A stretch of DNA of 43,623 nt from IMG/VR virus record IMGVR_UViG_3300042309_000819, positions 1 through 43,623 of that record. One strand, given 5' to 3'. A program made the position numbers and the translations under genes. Shown here piece after piece: positions 1 to 9,082 of this stretch. The notes under the pieces are model-generated. The model had not been told where the DNA came from. It did not search any database and saw only the letters and a program-made list of their open reading frames with translations. Every line of letters starts with the position of its first letter. Position 1 is the stretch's first letter. Source of the DNA: a virus.

Positions 1-333
1 TGTTAATGTTGGGGTATTAGTTGGTGTTGTTGTTAAAGTTGGTGTATTAGTTACTGTTGGTGTAGGTGTGTTAGTTGGAGTGTTAGTTGGAGTTTCAGTT
101 ATTGTGGGGGTGGGTGTATTAGTTGGAGTATTTGTTGATGTTATAGTTGGCGTATTTGTTGGAGTATTTGTTGATGTTATAGTTGGCGTATTTGTTGGAG
201 TAATTGTGCTTGTGTTTGTTGGTGTATTAGTTGGAGTTGTTGTTGGAGTATTGGTGGAAGTTATTGTTGGGGTTGGTGTAATAGTTGAAGTTACTGTTGG
301 GGTGTTGGTTGGTGTTGGTGTTACAATTGGAGG
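1..333 (-). repeat. Thr-Pro-coding low-complexity repeats, with a 36-base tandem duplication
   Basis: On the coding strand this stretch encodes TPTNTPT-like repeats. Inside it a 36-base unit is present twice in direct tandem at 125-160 and 161-196, with a third copy starting to diverge after 197. Such near-identical in-frame units can expand or contract by slippage or recombination, changing linker length without breaking the frame. Confidence 0.8.
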
Positions 334-2343
334 ATTAAAAACATAAGAAGTGTCAATTGAGAATGACATTTCACCATCGTAAATAATACTAAAATCGTCA
401 AATACTGATTCACCATTCAGTAGAGAATAATCAGTATCGGTTATTTGAATAATAGACCCATTAGTTTCTCCTGCCAATATGGATATTGACGTATCAATTT
501 GAATTGGGTCTCCCGATGTTAAATATATATAATTTCTTAAAATTAAAATAATATCTTTTTCAAGAGGTTGATCCATGTATAATTCATAGAGAGAGGATAC
601 CGAACCAGATGAATATGTTGCAAATAAAACAAAAGACACAGAATTAACAGGGAATGAATCTGTACATATTGATAATAAAGAACCGCTACTAACACCACTA
701 CCTGTTATTGTAAGTGATGTAAAGTTGACAGAATTTTGTATTAAGAATTTACCCCCACCTCCGGTAATAGGAGCTCCCGCACCGGAAAGAATTTGATTTC
801 CTGATATTGTCGTAAAACAACTTGATGGTGATGAAATTGTTGGTATTCCCGTACCTGTATTAGTAGTGAAAACAAAATTTTCATTGTTAAGTTGTCCTGT
901 TGCCGTTAAAAATATTGTAATATTATTTACAGGAGAACTAAAATTCATTGTATAACTAAATGGACCATTTTGACCTAACCATCTTGAATTTGCGGGAGTT
1001 GTAACATTACCACAACTAGTAAATGGATTTGCGTGTAATCCAACTGAACCGGTAAACGAATCGGTTATTGTTATTCCATTTATTGTTGTTGGAGGTACAA
1101 CACTTGAATTACATGACAATACAGGTATTGATGGTTGAATTGAATCTGTACATATATCCATATAAGTACCACCAAGTCCTCCGGGACCCACAACGGTTAA
1201 TGTTGTGAAAGAGGTTGAATTAGATATTTTAAAAATACCATTTCCGGCGGTACCTAAAGGGGTAAAAGGAGAGCAAGTTGGTGAAGTATATGCTGCCGTT
1301 ATTGTATTACCGCTAATAATTGCGCAACAATAGTTACAAGATGATATTGAGGGAATCCCACTACCGGTATTTGTTGTAAATGTAAATGATTCTACAATTG
1401 TTGTACCAGAATCGTATCCATATAATCTTATTACAATATCATTTACAGGTACACTGAACGATAATGTATATGTAAATGGACCGACAGGACCGGGGGTGCA
1501 ATTTCCTAACCAAATAGTGTTAATACTTGAAATAGGGGGAGGGAGTGGACACCCCATCCCAAGACCAGAATTTGGGTACGATCTAACACAACCGGTACTT
1601 GAGGCGTAAATTGTTACACCATTATATGTTACGGAATTACCCGATTGTGGTAACAATCCGGCGGTTGTACAAGACGGACAAATAGGTGTTGATGTTGGTG
1701 TTGGCGATGGCGGTGTATTTGTTGGTGTTAAAGTCGCGGTTTTAGTTGGAGTGTTTGTATTTGTTGGTGTATTTGTTGGAGTTGCAAAAGGGAATGATAA
1801 GGTCGGTGTAGGTGTTTGAGTGGATGTTGGTGTTGGATAACATAATCCAGATGTTGGTGTAGGACTTATTTTCGGTGTTTTGGTTGGAGTTGGAGTTTTA
1901 CTTGGTTGAGGACATCCACATGGGTTTGTACAAGTTTCACTTGGTGTCGGAGTATTAGTTGGAGTTATTGTTGGTGTTGATGTAGTTGTTGGAGTTGGGG
2001 TTGGTATTTTACATGGATCAACGGTTAAAGTAGGTGTCACAGTTGGAGTAACTGATGGTGTTTGTGTTCTTGTAATTGTAGGAGTCGGTGTTGGTGTAGG
2101 TGTAGGTCTAACAACTTGCATTATATTCGGACAATCCGTATTACAACTTCCATCAGTACCTAAAACTAAAATTGTGTACGTACCATATATTTCTCTTGGT
2201 GGATTTAATAATGATGAATCAAACAAATATGGTAAAAGATGATTACCCAAATTAATAACAACATTGTCATTATCAGGTTTGAATAAAATGGTTGCAATTT
2301 GACCATTGAATGTAATACTACTTATTAATATGGTTTGACTCAT
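1..2343 (-). CDS. Large Thr-Pro-linker adhesin / tail-fibre-like protein (C-terminus beyond window)
   Basis: The frame is open from an ATG at 2343 to the left edge, 781 codons with no in-frame stop, so the C-terminus lies outside the window. I read about 85 N-terminal residues with no recognised fold, then a long Thr-Pro-rich stretch with short Cys-containing islands (CGCPQP). Two consecutive copies of a domain of about 125 residues follow; both contain an NGVTIYAS/NGITITDS-type strand, the signature FTTNTGSGIP or FTTNTGTGIP, and end in ICTDS. A short Calx-beta-like segment and another Thr-Pro tail come last. Thr-Pro linkers separating beta domains suggest an extracellular fibre or adhesin on the virion. 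The gene follows another adhesin on the same strand and has its own upstream TATTTATA octamer. The class is fairly sure; the receptor is unknown. Confidence 0.8.
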   Translation of the reverse strand, partial: MSQTILISSITFNGQIATILFKPDNDNVVINLGNHLLPYLFDSSLLNPPREIYGTYTILVLGTDGSCNTDCPNIMQVVRPTPTPTPTPTITRTQTPSVTPTVTPTLTVDPCKIPTPTPTTTSTPTITPTNTPTPSETCTNPCGCPQPSKTPTPTKTPKISPTPTSGLCYPTPTSTQTPTPTLSFPFATPTNTPTNTNTPTKTATLTPTNTPPSPTPTSTPICPSCTTAGLLPQSGNSVTYNGVTIYASSTGCVRSYPNSGLGMGCPLPPPISSINTIWLGNCTPGPVGPFTYTLSFSVPVNDIVIRLYGYDSGTTIVESFTFTTNTGSGIPSISSCNYCCAIISGNTITAAYTSPTCSPFTPLGTAGNGIFKISNSTSFTTLTVVGPGGLGGTYMDICTDSIQPSIPVLSCNSSVVPPTTINGITITDSFTGSVGLHANPFTSCGNVTTPANSRWLGQNGPFSYTMNFSSPVNNITIFLTATGQLNNENFVFTTNTGTGIPTISSPSSCFTTISGNQILSGAGAPITGGGGKFLIQNSVNFTSLTITGSGVSSGSLLSICTDSFPVNSVSFVLFATYSSGSVSSLYELYMDQPLEKDIILILRNYIYLTSGDPIQIDTSISILAGETNGSIIQITDTDYSLLNGESVFDDFSIIYDGEMSFSIDTSYVFNPPIVTPTPTNTPTVTSTITPTPTITSTNTPTTTPTNTPTNTSTITPTNTPTITSTNTPTNTPTITSTNTPTNTPTPTITETPTNTPTNTPTPTVTNTPTLTTTPTNTPTLT

Positions 2344-2354
2344 CTTCGTTTACA

Positions 2355-2362
2355 TATAAATA
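2355..2362 (-). promoter_or_regulatory. Candidate phage late promoter octamer TATTTATA
   Basis: Read on the minus strand this is TATTTATA, with its first base 19 bases before the ATG at 2343. The same octamer or TATTTATT precedes nine other gene starts here in the same sense orientation. Its reverse complement, TATAAATA, is the T4 late promoter consensus. Promoter function is inferred from position and recurrence. Confidence 0.55.
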
Positions 2363-2377
2363 CATTCCTGAATTATT

Positions 2378-5300
2378 TTATATGAAATAATTCGGATCAA
2401 CAATATTTCCATTAGGGAAAGATGCGTTAACCTCATATATTAAAGTACCACTTGGCCATGAGTCCCATAAGTTAAAATATGTTGGGTTATTAGGGTCGGT
2501 AGGTTGTATCCAATATGACCCAAAACTTTTAGTGAAATATTGTACCTCTTTTAACCCATTTGGATTTATAAAATTCACAAAATCCATCCAACCAAAATCA
2601 CAAGTAGTTGCCGATAAACTTGGTATAACCGTAAGAGGGTTTCCTGAATATGGTATTGTTTGTGTTGAATAATATGGTATGCTTAAACCCGCCCCACCAA
2701 AATAACCCAAAGGTTGTGATGGGGTATAACTATTAATTTTTACGTAATTAGCAAATGGATTGTCAAACCTTAACCCATTGTTTGTGGTGGTATTTATATT
2801 TGGTGAAGAAACAGAATTGTTTATTATTTGGGTGTAAGAATCAGTAATTGCATAACAATTATTACAATTGTTTAATGGATATTGATTTGTTATATTTGCC
2901 AAATTAATTGTCATTGTGTATGCTCCCGGACCACCTCCTGTGGTTACAACTGAGGTTGGGTGTATATTATAATTGGTAACAGTATATTGATTATCACCAC
3001 AAGTACTTATTGATGATAAAGGAATAATATGTCGGAATACAATGTATGTATAATATTGAATTGTTGTTGGTAAAGGTGGGGTAGGTGACCAACCTGTTGA
3101 ATTATACGTTGATATATAACTGTTATAATAAACGTCACGATCACTTATAGATGAACAAGTTATTGTTATTATTGATCCTACTTTTGTGACATTAATGGTA
3201 TTACCTGTTGCCTGACAATTTGATGGTGGACCATAACCAACACCACTACAGTTCGGGTTAAATGAGGTAAAATTATTACCATTAAAACCTCCAAGAGCGT
3301 AGTAAGTTGAGTATGGATAATATGCGGTACCGTCTGAACTATTAAATGTTGGTAAGTATTGATTTGTTACGGAATGCATGAATTTGAAAATGTCTTCGTT
3401 ATCGTATGAAGGACAACCAATAACCGTACCTTTTACATTTAAAATATTACAAATTGGATCCGCAGAAAAAGTAAGTGTTGATGCCGATATTTTGAAAGGT
3501 GTATTAGTTGATAAACAAGTATCACAGTCAAAACTTTCTAAACAAGTAAAATATAAATCCCAACTAGTTTGTGTTATACCTGAATTTGGTATTACTTCTA
3601 ATATTAAATAATCACCATTATTAATAACGAAATTACTCAAATTGATTGGTTTTGCATAATAGGATGGGGCTTGACCCGTTTCTAAACGTTTAGGTATTGT
3701 ATTAACAGATAAGTCACTGTCTCCCGGAACAGATTGACCGGTTGTTAAATATTCAACAACAATAGGACTATTATAGTTAGTTCCGTCTTGGTTTACAAAT
3801 GTTATTTTTAATGTGTCAGGAATTGACTCACCTTTGAATGCATATGCAAAATAAGGTTGTGTAGGATCCAAAGCAAATGTTGTGGATAAAGTACCAGCGG
3901 GAACTAAAGAACCTGGAGAGGTAATATATGATTTTCTACACTTATAATGACCAACTTCTGTACAATTTTCACAACTAAAAGATTGTACTGTTATATCAAG
4001 ATTAGTAAAACAATCCAAATTGGCCTCTGTTGTACCACTTGCCCCTGTTGAAGTATATGTTATACCATTAATTATAATTGCTTGAAGAACTGGGGTATAT
4101 TGTCCGGCCGGTAAAGGTGGCGATCCTGCACCTGTTAATGGGTGTGTAACAGTGTATGGTGTGAAACCAGCAATCAAAGGTCCAAATCCACTTACAAGTT
4201 GGATATTACCTAAAGAATCGTACCAATAAATAACATATGATGTAATAGAACCACAACCACCTGTTATACTACCCACAACTAATTGACCAACCGTATTTGA
4301 ACTATATGTGTCAAACCCTAACCCACATGGTGGTCCACATAAATTATTTGTGTTGTTTGGTGATAGTGTAATTGTTGGAGTTGGAGTATTAGTTGGTGTT
4401 TTTGTTGGGGTTGGGCTAACAATTTGAGTATTTGTTGGGGTTGGTGTTGGTGTTATAATAATATCTGAAATAAAATTATCCACAGGACAAATGTAAGTAT
4501 TACAATCAGGGCAGTCAGGGTCGAACATATTGAATCTGTCTTTTAATATTTTGAAATTGTGTTTTACTTCAGACGCATCTAATGGATCAATATACATTCT
4601 GAATTGTGAAATGCCACCTTCAAAAGTACCACCAAAATTTTGTTCTAATAATATATTAGTTCTCATTCCTGCCAATGTTGTCCCACTAAGAACATTCGGT
4701 GGGAATAATTCGGGGTCTTGAATATAATCAGTGTAAGGTAAAGTACAAGATGAGAAAACTAAATTTTCTCGTAACCCTTGAGTTCCCCCACCCCAAGATA
4801 TATTAAAAGGTACACCAATTTGTCTTTCTTTATCAGTATCTAATGGTCTTGGTATAATTTCCTCAAAGTTTTCAATCGTAAAGAAAGGTTTTCCATTTAC
4901 GTAGATTTTTAATCTACCCATTCTAAACTCTAAATCATTTAACCATTTTTGGTTAAGCTTTACTAATTCTATTTGTTCAGGATCAATACTACAATTTTCG
5001 TGAGTGTACGGAGGTTTTATTAATTTTGTGGTATCATTTACTAATGAATCCAAATATTTTATTTCTGTTATATCTCCTAACCCTCCTCTCCATTGTAGAT
5101 CACAAGTATCTAACCAAGTATAACGTCTCCAAACGACATCAACCATCAACCATTTTTCAACATCAAAAAATTCATTACATTTTGTTAAACAATAATCATA
5201 TATCCCATTTGGAGAGCAATATGTGTCGATTGTGTATCCTGTCATATGTGTTATACCTGTTGTAGCACAACTTCCTGTTGTAACACAGTCACCGGTAAAT

Positions 5301-6667
5301 CTTAATGCTTTTACACATATTCTTGGGTTTCTTGGATCCCCTGAAAATTTAACAGAAAATGCGTTAGACAATGAATCCCATAAAGGATCTTTTTCACAAG
5401 TATCTTCTATTGAGGTATACCCTGTGGTTGCACAAGTAATACAATCGATACATTCATCACACGTATCACAATCAGGACATTCATGTTCACATACCGGTGT
5501 GGTTTCACAATAAATAGGTGTAGGTGTTGGGGTAGGTGTTGGGGTAGGACTTGGTTCACATGGTTTACACAATAATGGTACAATTGGCATTGGTGTTGGT
5601 GTAACACCTGTTATTAATGCACATGGGTGAGTTTTACATTCCCATCCACAAGTACCGCAAGGTTCCTCACCACAATCACAACCACAATAACGTTTTTGTT
5701 CTTTACAAACGTCACATCCATAATTAAGGTGGTAATCATGAATTCCATCAACAGATCTTGGTGGATATACAAATATACATCTACTATTTGTTACTCCTGT
5801 ATTACAACAAGCACAAGTTACTAAACAATCTGCTAAATCAGAAGTAACTCTTGTATATCCCGTGAAACATTTTGGGTGACCATCAGCGTGATGATAAAAT
5901 TTATTTTCCGCTCTCGTACCTAAATAGAAAAAAGTATTTTTATTATCGGGATAAATTTCATTAAGTGTTGTTTCTCCCGTTGAAATAATTTTGTCGTTTA
6001 AAATTCTCGGTTTCAATAACATTTCAACTGACCAACCCTTGTTGGTTCTTTCAGGTAAAACTTCATAATCATAACCAAATAATTTGTAAAACCCTTGATA
6101 AAACCCACCATATAACTTATGAAACTTTCCAACATTTGGTTCTGTTGCACTTTCTATTTCATATAATGTAGTTTTAGAGATACCTGAAAATCTATTATAT
6201 TGCGAAGTATATCCCGTAACTTGGAACATCTTCATTCTTCTATCAAAATAAGTTCTTTGGAATTTTTCAGTTTGATTAAATAATCCATTAGTAAATGTGA
6301 TTGTTTGACCAACTAAAGATGTTACCAAACCATTGTCCATTCCGACTAAACCTATATCACAAGCACTTTGAGCACTAAAACAAGTAAGATCTAAATTATC
6401 GGGGTTATAATAGTTTTCAGAAACAACTAAATTTCTAAAATCATATTGACCATAAGTGAGTGTTAAATTTTGTCTGGTGTTTGAACTATTTAAATCATAA
6501 TAAACAGGTAATCTATTACCATATGTTTGTGCAATAAGATACGGGGAAAACACAACCTCTTGGTTGTAGTCCACCTCATCAGACGCTAAAGACATATCTG
6601 ACGAATCCAACGCAAAACTTATTTTTAGTTTCGAGTACACATATTGATTAATGTTCTGTTGTGCCAT
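2378..6667 (-). CDS. Giant Cys-rich adhesin / virion-surface protein with LamG-like fold
   Basis: This 1429-residue protein starts at ATG 6667, with TATTTATT 17 bases upstream. Residues from about 1 to 260 look like a virion attachment region followed by the start of a jelly-roll domain (WSVEMLLKPR, FFYLGTRAENKFYHH). A strongly Cys-rich block with many CxxC pairs and a short Thr-Pro linker follows, at about 280-440. The jelly roll then seems to resume (WLMVDVVWRR, GRLKIYVNGKPFF, GGISQFRMYIDPLD), as in LamG/concanavalin-like lectins. A second Thr-Pro linker near 770-800 leads to several further Thr/Ser/Asn-rich beta domains up to residue 1429. I see no signal peptide or enzyme motif. A host-recognition fibre or head decoration is likely, by analogy with Thr-Pro adhesins in uncultured T4-like phages. 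The unusual feature is a Cys cluster inserted in a lectin-like fold. Confidence 0.8.
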   Translation of the reverse strand: MAQQNINQYVYSKLKISFALDSSDMSLASDEVDYNQEVVFSPYLIAQTYGNRLPVYYDLNSSNTRQNLTLTYGQYDFRNLVVSENYYNPDNLDLTCFSAQSACDIGLVGMDNGLVTSLVGQTITFTNGLFNQTEKFQRTYFDRRMKMFQVTGYTSQYNRFSGISKTTLYEIESATEPNVGKFHKLYGGFYQGFYKLFGYDYEVLPERTNKGWSVEMLLKPRILNDKIISTGETTLNEIYPDNKNTFFYLGTRAENKFYHHADGHPKCFTGYTRVTSDLADCLVTCACCNTGVTNSRCIFVYPPRSVDGIHDYHLNYGCDVCKEQKRYCGCDCGEEPCGTCGWECKTHPCALITGVTPTPMPIVPLLCKPCEPSPTPTPTPTPTPIYCETTPVCEHECPDCDTCDECIDCITCATTGYTSIEDTCEKDPLWDSLSNAFSVKFSGDPRNPRICVKALRFTGDCVTTGSCATTGITHMTGYTIDTYCSPNGIYDYCLTKCNEFFDVEKWLMVDVVWRRYTWLDTCDLQWRGGLGDITEIKYLDSLVNDTTKLIKPPYTHENCSIDPEQIELVKLNQKWLNDLEFRMGRLKIYVNGKPFFTIENFEEIIPRPLDTDKERQIGVPFNISWGGGTQGLRENLVFSSCTLPYTDYIQDPELFPPNVLSGTTLAGMRTNILLEQNFGGTFEGGISQFRMYIDPLDASEVKHNFKILKDRFNMFDPDCPDCNTYICPVDNFISDIIITPTPTPTNTQIVSPTPTKTPTNTPTPTITLSPNNTNNLCGPPCGLGFDTYSSNTVGQLVVGSITGGCGSITSYVIYWYDSLGNIQLVSGFGPLIAGFTPYTVTHPLTGAGSPPLPAGQYTPVLQAIIINGITYTSTGASGTTEANLDCFTNLDITVQSFSCENCTEVGHYKCRKSYITSPGSLVPAGTLSTTFALDPTQPYFAYAFKGESIPDTLKITFVNQDGTNYNSPIVVEYLTTGQSVPGDSDLSVNTIPKRLETGQAPSYYAKPINLSNFVINNGDYLILEVIPNSGITQTSWDLYFTCLESFDCDTCLSTNTPFKISASTLTFSADPICNILNVKGTVIGCPSYDNEDIFKFMHSVTNQYLPTFNSSDGTAYYPYSTYYALGGFNGNNFTSFNPNCSGVGYGPPSNCQATGNTINVTKVGSIITITCSSISDRDVYYNSYISTYNSTGWSPTPPLPTTIQYYTYIVFRHIIPLSSISTCGDNQYTVTNYNIHPTSVVTTGGGPGAYTMTINLANITNQYPLNNCNNCYAITDSYTQIINNSVSSPNINTTTNNGLRFDNPFANYVKINSYTPSQPLGYFGGAGLSIPYYSTQTIPYSGNPLTVIPSLSATTCDFGWMDFVNFINPNGLKEVQYFTKSFGSYWIQPTDPNNPTYFNLWDSWPSGTLIYEVNASFPNGNIVDPNYFI

Positions 6668-6676
6668 CTTTTTTTT

Positions 6677-6684
6677 AATAAATA
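6677..6684 (-). promoter_or_regulatory. Candidate late promoter octamer TATTTATT for the giant adhesin gene
   Basis: On the minus strand the sequence is TATTTATT, 17 bases before the ATG at 6667. It forms a perfect 9-base inverted repeat with the plus-strand copy at 6696-6704, so the two divergent genes each have one. Confidence 0.55.
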
Positions 6685-6696
6685 CAGCAAACGAAG

Positions 6697-6704
6697 TATT
6701 TATT
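6697..6704 (+). promoter_or_regulatory. Candidate late promoter octamer TATTTATT for the 6718 operon
   Basis: This plus-strand TATTTATT lies 21 bases before the ATG at 6718. It is the mirror copy of the minus-strand element at 6677-6684, giving a compact divergent promoter pair in a 50-base intergenic gap. Confidence 0.55.
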
Positions 6705-6717
6705 GTAAAAAATACTT

Positions 6718-7677
6718 ATGATGAGTAAAATTACTGACGAACTTAAAAAATACAAAAACGCGGCAACTAGTGAGGCGAAAGAAACTAGATTGTTGGTTAA
6801 GATATTGATGTCAGCGGCGAAAGAGTATAAAAAGGATAAAAAGTTTAAATTAGATAATGAGGATGTACAATTTATAAAAGATCAATCACAAGACCTTTTA
6901 AAATTAATTCCTTTAATTGTTATTCAAATTTTACCCGGTGCTACCATCGCCACTCCATTTATTGTTGAACTAAGTAAAAAATTAGGAATTAAATTAAATA
7001 GTAAAATTCCTGAAAAACACAAAGAAAAAAAATCGGGAGGTGAGATTGATGAATTAGTAAATTCTGATGGGTCTATGATTGGAAAATCAACACCAATGTT
7101 AGATTTAGGCATGCATCCAAGAAAAACAATGGACCAAACGGTTATTGCCACAAGACAAACAAATAACCCTGCCGTTAGAGGTTATAGAGTTTACTATGGT
7201 GAATCTGAAGAAAAAGATGATGAAAAAATGTTAGATGAATATAATTTGAAACCTACGTTTGCTTATGATGAAACAGAAGATGTTTCAACATATGAGAAAG
7301 CGGATGAAGTATTAATTGATTTAGGGATAGAAGATGATTGTGAAAGACATGAAAGATTGGAAGTTTTAGGTTTTGATCCTGAGTTAGACGATCAACTAGA
7401 AGATGAAAAGGAACACGGTGAATGTGAAGATTGTTTCACTAAAAGAAGATTGGCCGAATTAGAAAAACAAAAGATGACCAAAATGATTGATGAAATAATA
7501 GTTGGTAAAAAAAGTAACGATAATGATTTCGTAAAAAAAACAAAAGAAGAAGAGGATGAGGATAAATCTCCAATTAGTAAAATATTAATGAGAAACATTG
7601 AATCAATTAAAAAAATTGCAGAAAAAGAAGGTATATCATTGAATAAACTATTTAAACATTTTAGACAAAGTGAATAA
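6718..7677 (+). CDS. LETM1-like domain protein, phage
   Basis: This 319-residue protein has a basic N-terminal helix region, then a segment at about residues 58-100 (QDLLKLIPLIVIQILPG, followed by TPFIVELSKKLGIKL). That segment resembles the hydrophobic core of the LETM1 ribosome-binding-like domain, known from a mitochondrial inner-membrane protein and also found as short free-standing copies in phages. The rest is strongly acidic and ends in a Lys-rich tail. The hydrophobic part could be one membrane-associated helix, but no clear transmembrane topology is visible. Two adjacent ATG codons, 6718 and 6721, both fit; no Shine-Dalgarno is seen. It heads a five-gene plus-strand cluster ending at the 9701 terminator. 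The family resemblance is moderate and the function in phages is unknown. Confidence 0.75.
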   Translation: MMSKITDELKKYKNAATSEAKETRLLVKILMSAAKEYKKDKKFKLDNEDVQFIKDQSQDLLKLIPLIVIQILPGATIATPFIVELSKKLGIKLNSKIPEKHKEKKSGGEIDELVNSDGSMIGKSTPMLDLGMHPRKTMDQTVIATRQTNNPAVRGYRVYYGESEEKDDEKMLDEYNLKPTFAYDETEDVSTYEKADEVLIDLGIEDDCERHERLEVLGFDPELDDQLEDEKEHGECEDCFTKRRLAELEKQKMTKMIDEIIVGKKSNDNDFVKKTKEEEDEDKSPISKILMRNIESIKKIAEKEGISLNKLFKHFRQSE

Positions 7678-7693
7678 GGAATTATACGGTAAA

Positions 7694-8137
7694 ATGATAC
7701 CACTACCTAAAGAACTTTTAGAATATCTAGGACAATGTTTTGATCAGGTACCTAATTCTGACGCTTCAGTAGAAGGTCATAAAAGAAATGAATTTTTAAG
7801 AGATAGAGGACAAGCGTCTTTCCAACAATTAGAAAGAATTGAAAATTGGTTTAACTATTATGACGGAGAAAAAGAATCCGCACCATATATTTTAAATGGT
7901 GGTGATTATATGAGAAGTTGGGTAACTCAAACAATAGATGGTTTAAGAAGAGGAACAACAACTCCCGAAATAACAAATGATGTTATGCCTGACGATGTTA
8001 ATGACGATCTTATTGATGACATGGGATGGTTGTCAAATATGAATAGAGATGTGAAATCACATAAAGATGTGAATGATGATATAAAAATCACAGAAGCCTT
8101 AAGAAGGATAAACGACATAATGAAAAAAATAATTTAA
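7694..8137 (+). CDS. Hypothetical phage protein
   Basis: This 147-residue protein is not assigned to a family. It begins MIPLPKELLEYLGQCF and contains FQQLERIENWFNYYDG and a GGDYMRSWVTQTIDGLRRG segment, which look like a small helical domain, followed by an acidic Asp/Asn-rich stretch and a short basic C-terminal helix (EALRRINDIMKKI). I chose the ATG at 7694 over a GTG at 7670, because the GTG would overlap the previous gene and the ATG follows an A-rich leader. Its neighbours in the 6718-9676 cluster are also mostly unassigned small proteins, so a virion or assembly role is only a guess. Confidence 0.7.
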   Translation: MIPLPKELLEYLGQCFDQVPNSDASVEGHKRNEFLRDRGQASFQQLERIENWFNYYDGEKESAPYILNGGDYMRSWVTQTIDGLRRGTTTPEITNDVMPDDVNDDLIDDMGWLSNMNRDVKSHKDVNDDIKITEALRRINDIMKKII

Positions 8138-8138
8138 T

Positions 8139-8426
8139 ATGCCAGTTACAGAACCACTTAATTTTAGTCAACCGGATAATGAGTTGTCTCAAATTGCCGT
8201 ACAACAAAGATCAAAATTATTCCCAAAGAATGATTATAAAGATACGAATAAATACTCTTCAACTAACCCTGATGCAATTGCCGATGGTGATGAATTAGGA
8301 AAAGGTACTGGTGTATTTTTAGATACCGTTAATGGAGGATCTTCAATAGATGCCCTTGAGAGAAAAAATGGTATTAAAGTAAATGAATATCAAGCTAACA
8401 AACCATATACAACTCCTTCGGCGTAA
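8139..8426 (+). CDS. Small hypothetical phage protein
   Basis: This 95-residue hydrophilic protein starts MPVTEPLNFSQPDNEL one base after the previous stop. It has no membrane segment, Cys motif or recognisable domain. It is rich in Asn, Asp, Lys and Thr and looks poorly structured (for example GDELGKGTGVFLDTVNGG). Its stop overlaps the ATG of the WYL-like gene (TAATG), indicating co-translation. A minor structural or scaffold-like accessory is possible; nothing in the sequence proves it. Confidence 0.65.
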   Translation: MPVTEPLNFSQPDNELSQIAVQQRSKLFPKNDYKDTNKYSSTNPDAIADGDELGKGTGVFLDTVNGGSSIDALERKNGIKVNEYQANKPYTTPSA

Positions 8427-9079
8427 TGAAACTTTACAATACTTTAAAAGATATTATTCTTGAGGTAGTTGCCGTTAATTCAGTTACAGACACAATTAAA
8501 AAGAAACAAAAAATTGTGGTGTACTATGATGGTGATGAACCAGGAGGTAAAGGTTTGCGTTTAATTGAACCTGTATGTTTTGGGTATAGTAAAGCCGATA
8601 ACCCTGTTTTAAGGGCTTGGGATTTAGAAGGAGCGTCTCACACCGCATATAAAGGAGAACAACCTTTACCGGGATGGAGATTATTTAGGTTAGATAAGAT
8701 ATTAACTTACAAACCATCAGGTGAAAATTTTGATTCACCAAGACCCGGATATAACCCAAGAGGTGACAGAAGTATGAACAGAGTTATTATTAACGCTGTT
8801 TTTGATGAAGGAGTGGAACCAACAATAGAAAGCTCAATAAATGATATTGTTGCTACTGTTGTTAATTCAATGATAAACAATATTATTCAAAAAGAAGGAG
8901 AAGAATATTTGGTAAATGTTGATCTATCTAAGGCGGCAGAATCTTATAGACAAATTTATCAAGAATTAGAAAGAAGATTAAATAGAAAATTAACACCCGA
9001 AGATAGAGATAACTTCAGAAGTCAAATACAAGATTTAATTCGTCAGTCACAAGATTTAGTAATAAATAATATAAAATAA
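8426..9079 (+). CDS. WYL-like domain protein without a DNA-binding domain
   Basis: The protein has 217 residues. At about residues 24-95 it matches the WYL pattern: a beta strand with YYDG, then LIEPVCFGY, then LRAWDLEG, then WRLFRLDKI, which is the conserved R-FRLDRI-type end strand. WYL domains bind nucleic acid or ligand and usually sit behind a helix-turn-helix in bacterial regulators of defence and DNA-damage genes. No helix-turn-helix is present here. The C-terminal half (about 125-217) is helical, with a coiled-coil-like RQIYQELERRLNRKL segment. The start overlaps the upstream stop (TAATG). The match is by motif only; the protein could be a virion component that has borrowed this fold. 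Confidence 0.7.
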   Translation: MKLYNTLKDIILEVVAVNSVTDTIKKKQKIVVYYDGDEPGGKGLRLIEPVCFGYSKADNPVLRAWDLEGASHTAYKGEQPLPGWRLFRLDKILTYKPSGENFDSPRPGYNPRGDRSMNRVIINAVFDEGVEPTIESSINDIVATVVNSMINNIIQKEGEEYLVNVDLSKAAESYRQIYQELERRLNRKLTPEDRDNFRSQIQDLIRQSQDLVINNIK

Positions 9080-9082
9080 AAA

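Noticed and set aside
68-346. Plus-strand frame of Val-Gly repeats
   Set aside because: Antisense of the Thr-Pro linker of the left adhesin gene, whose frame is continuous across it.
1-6667. Adhesin genes considered as targets of a diversity-generating retroelement
   Set aside because: No reverse transcriptase gene and no template/variable repeat pair with adenine-specific changes were found in the window.
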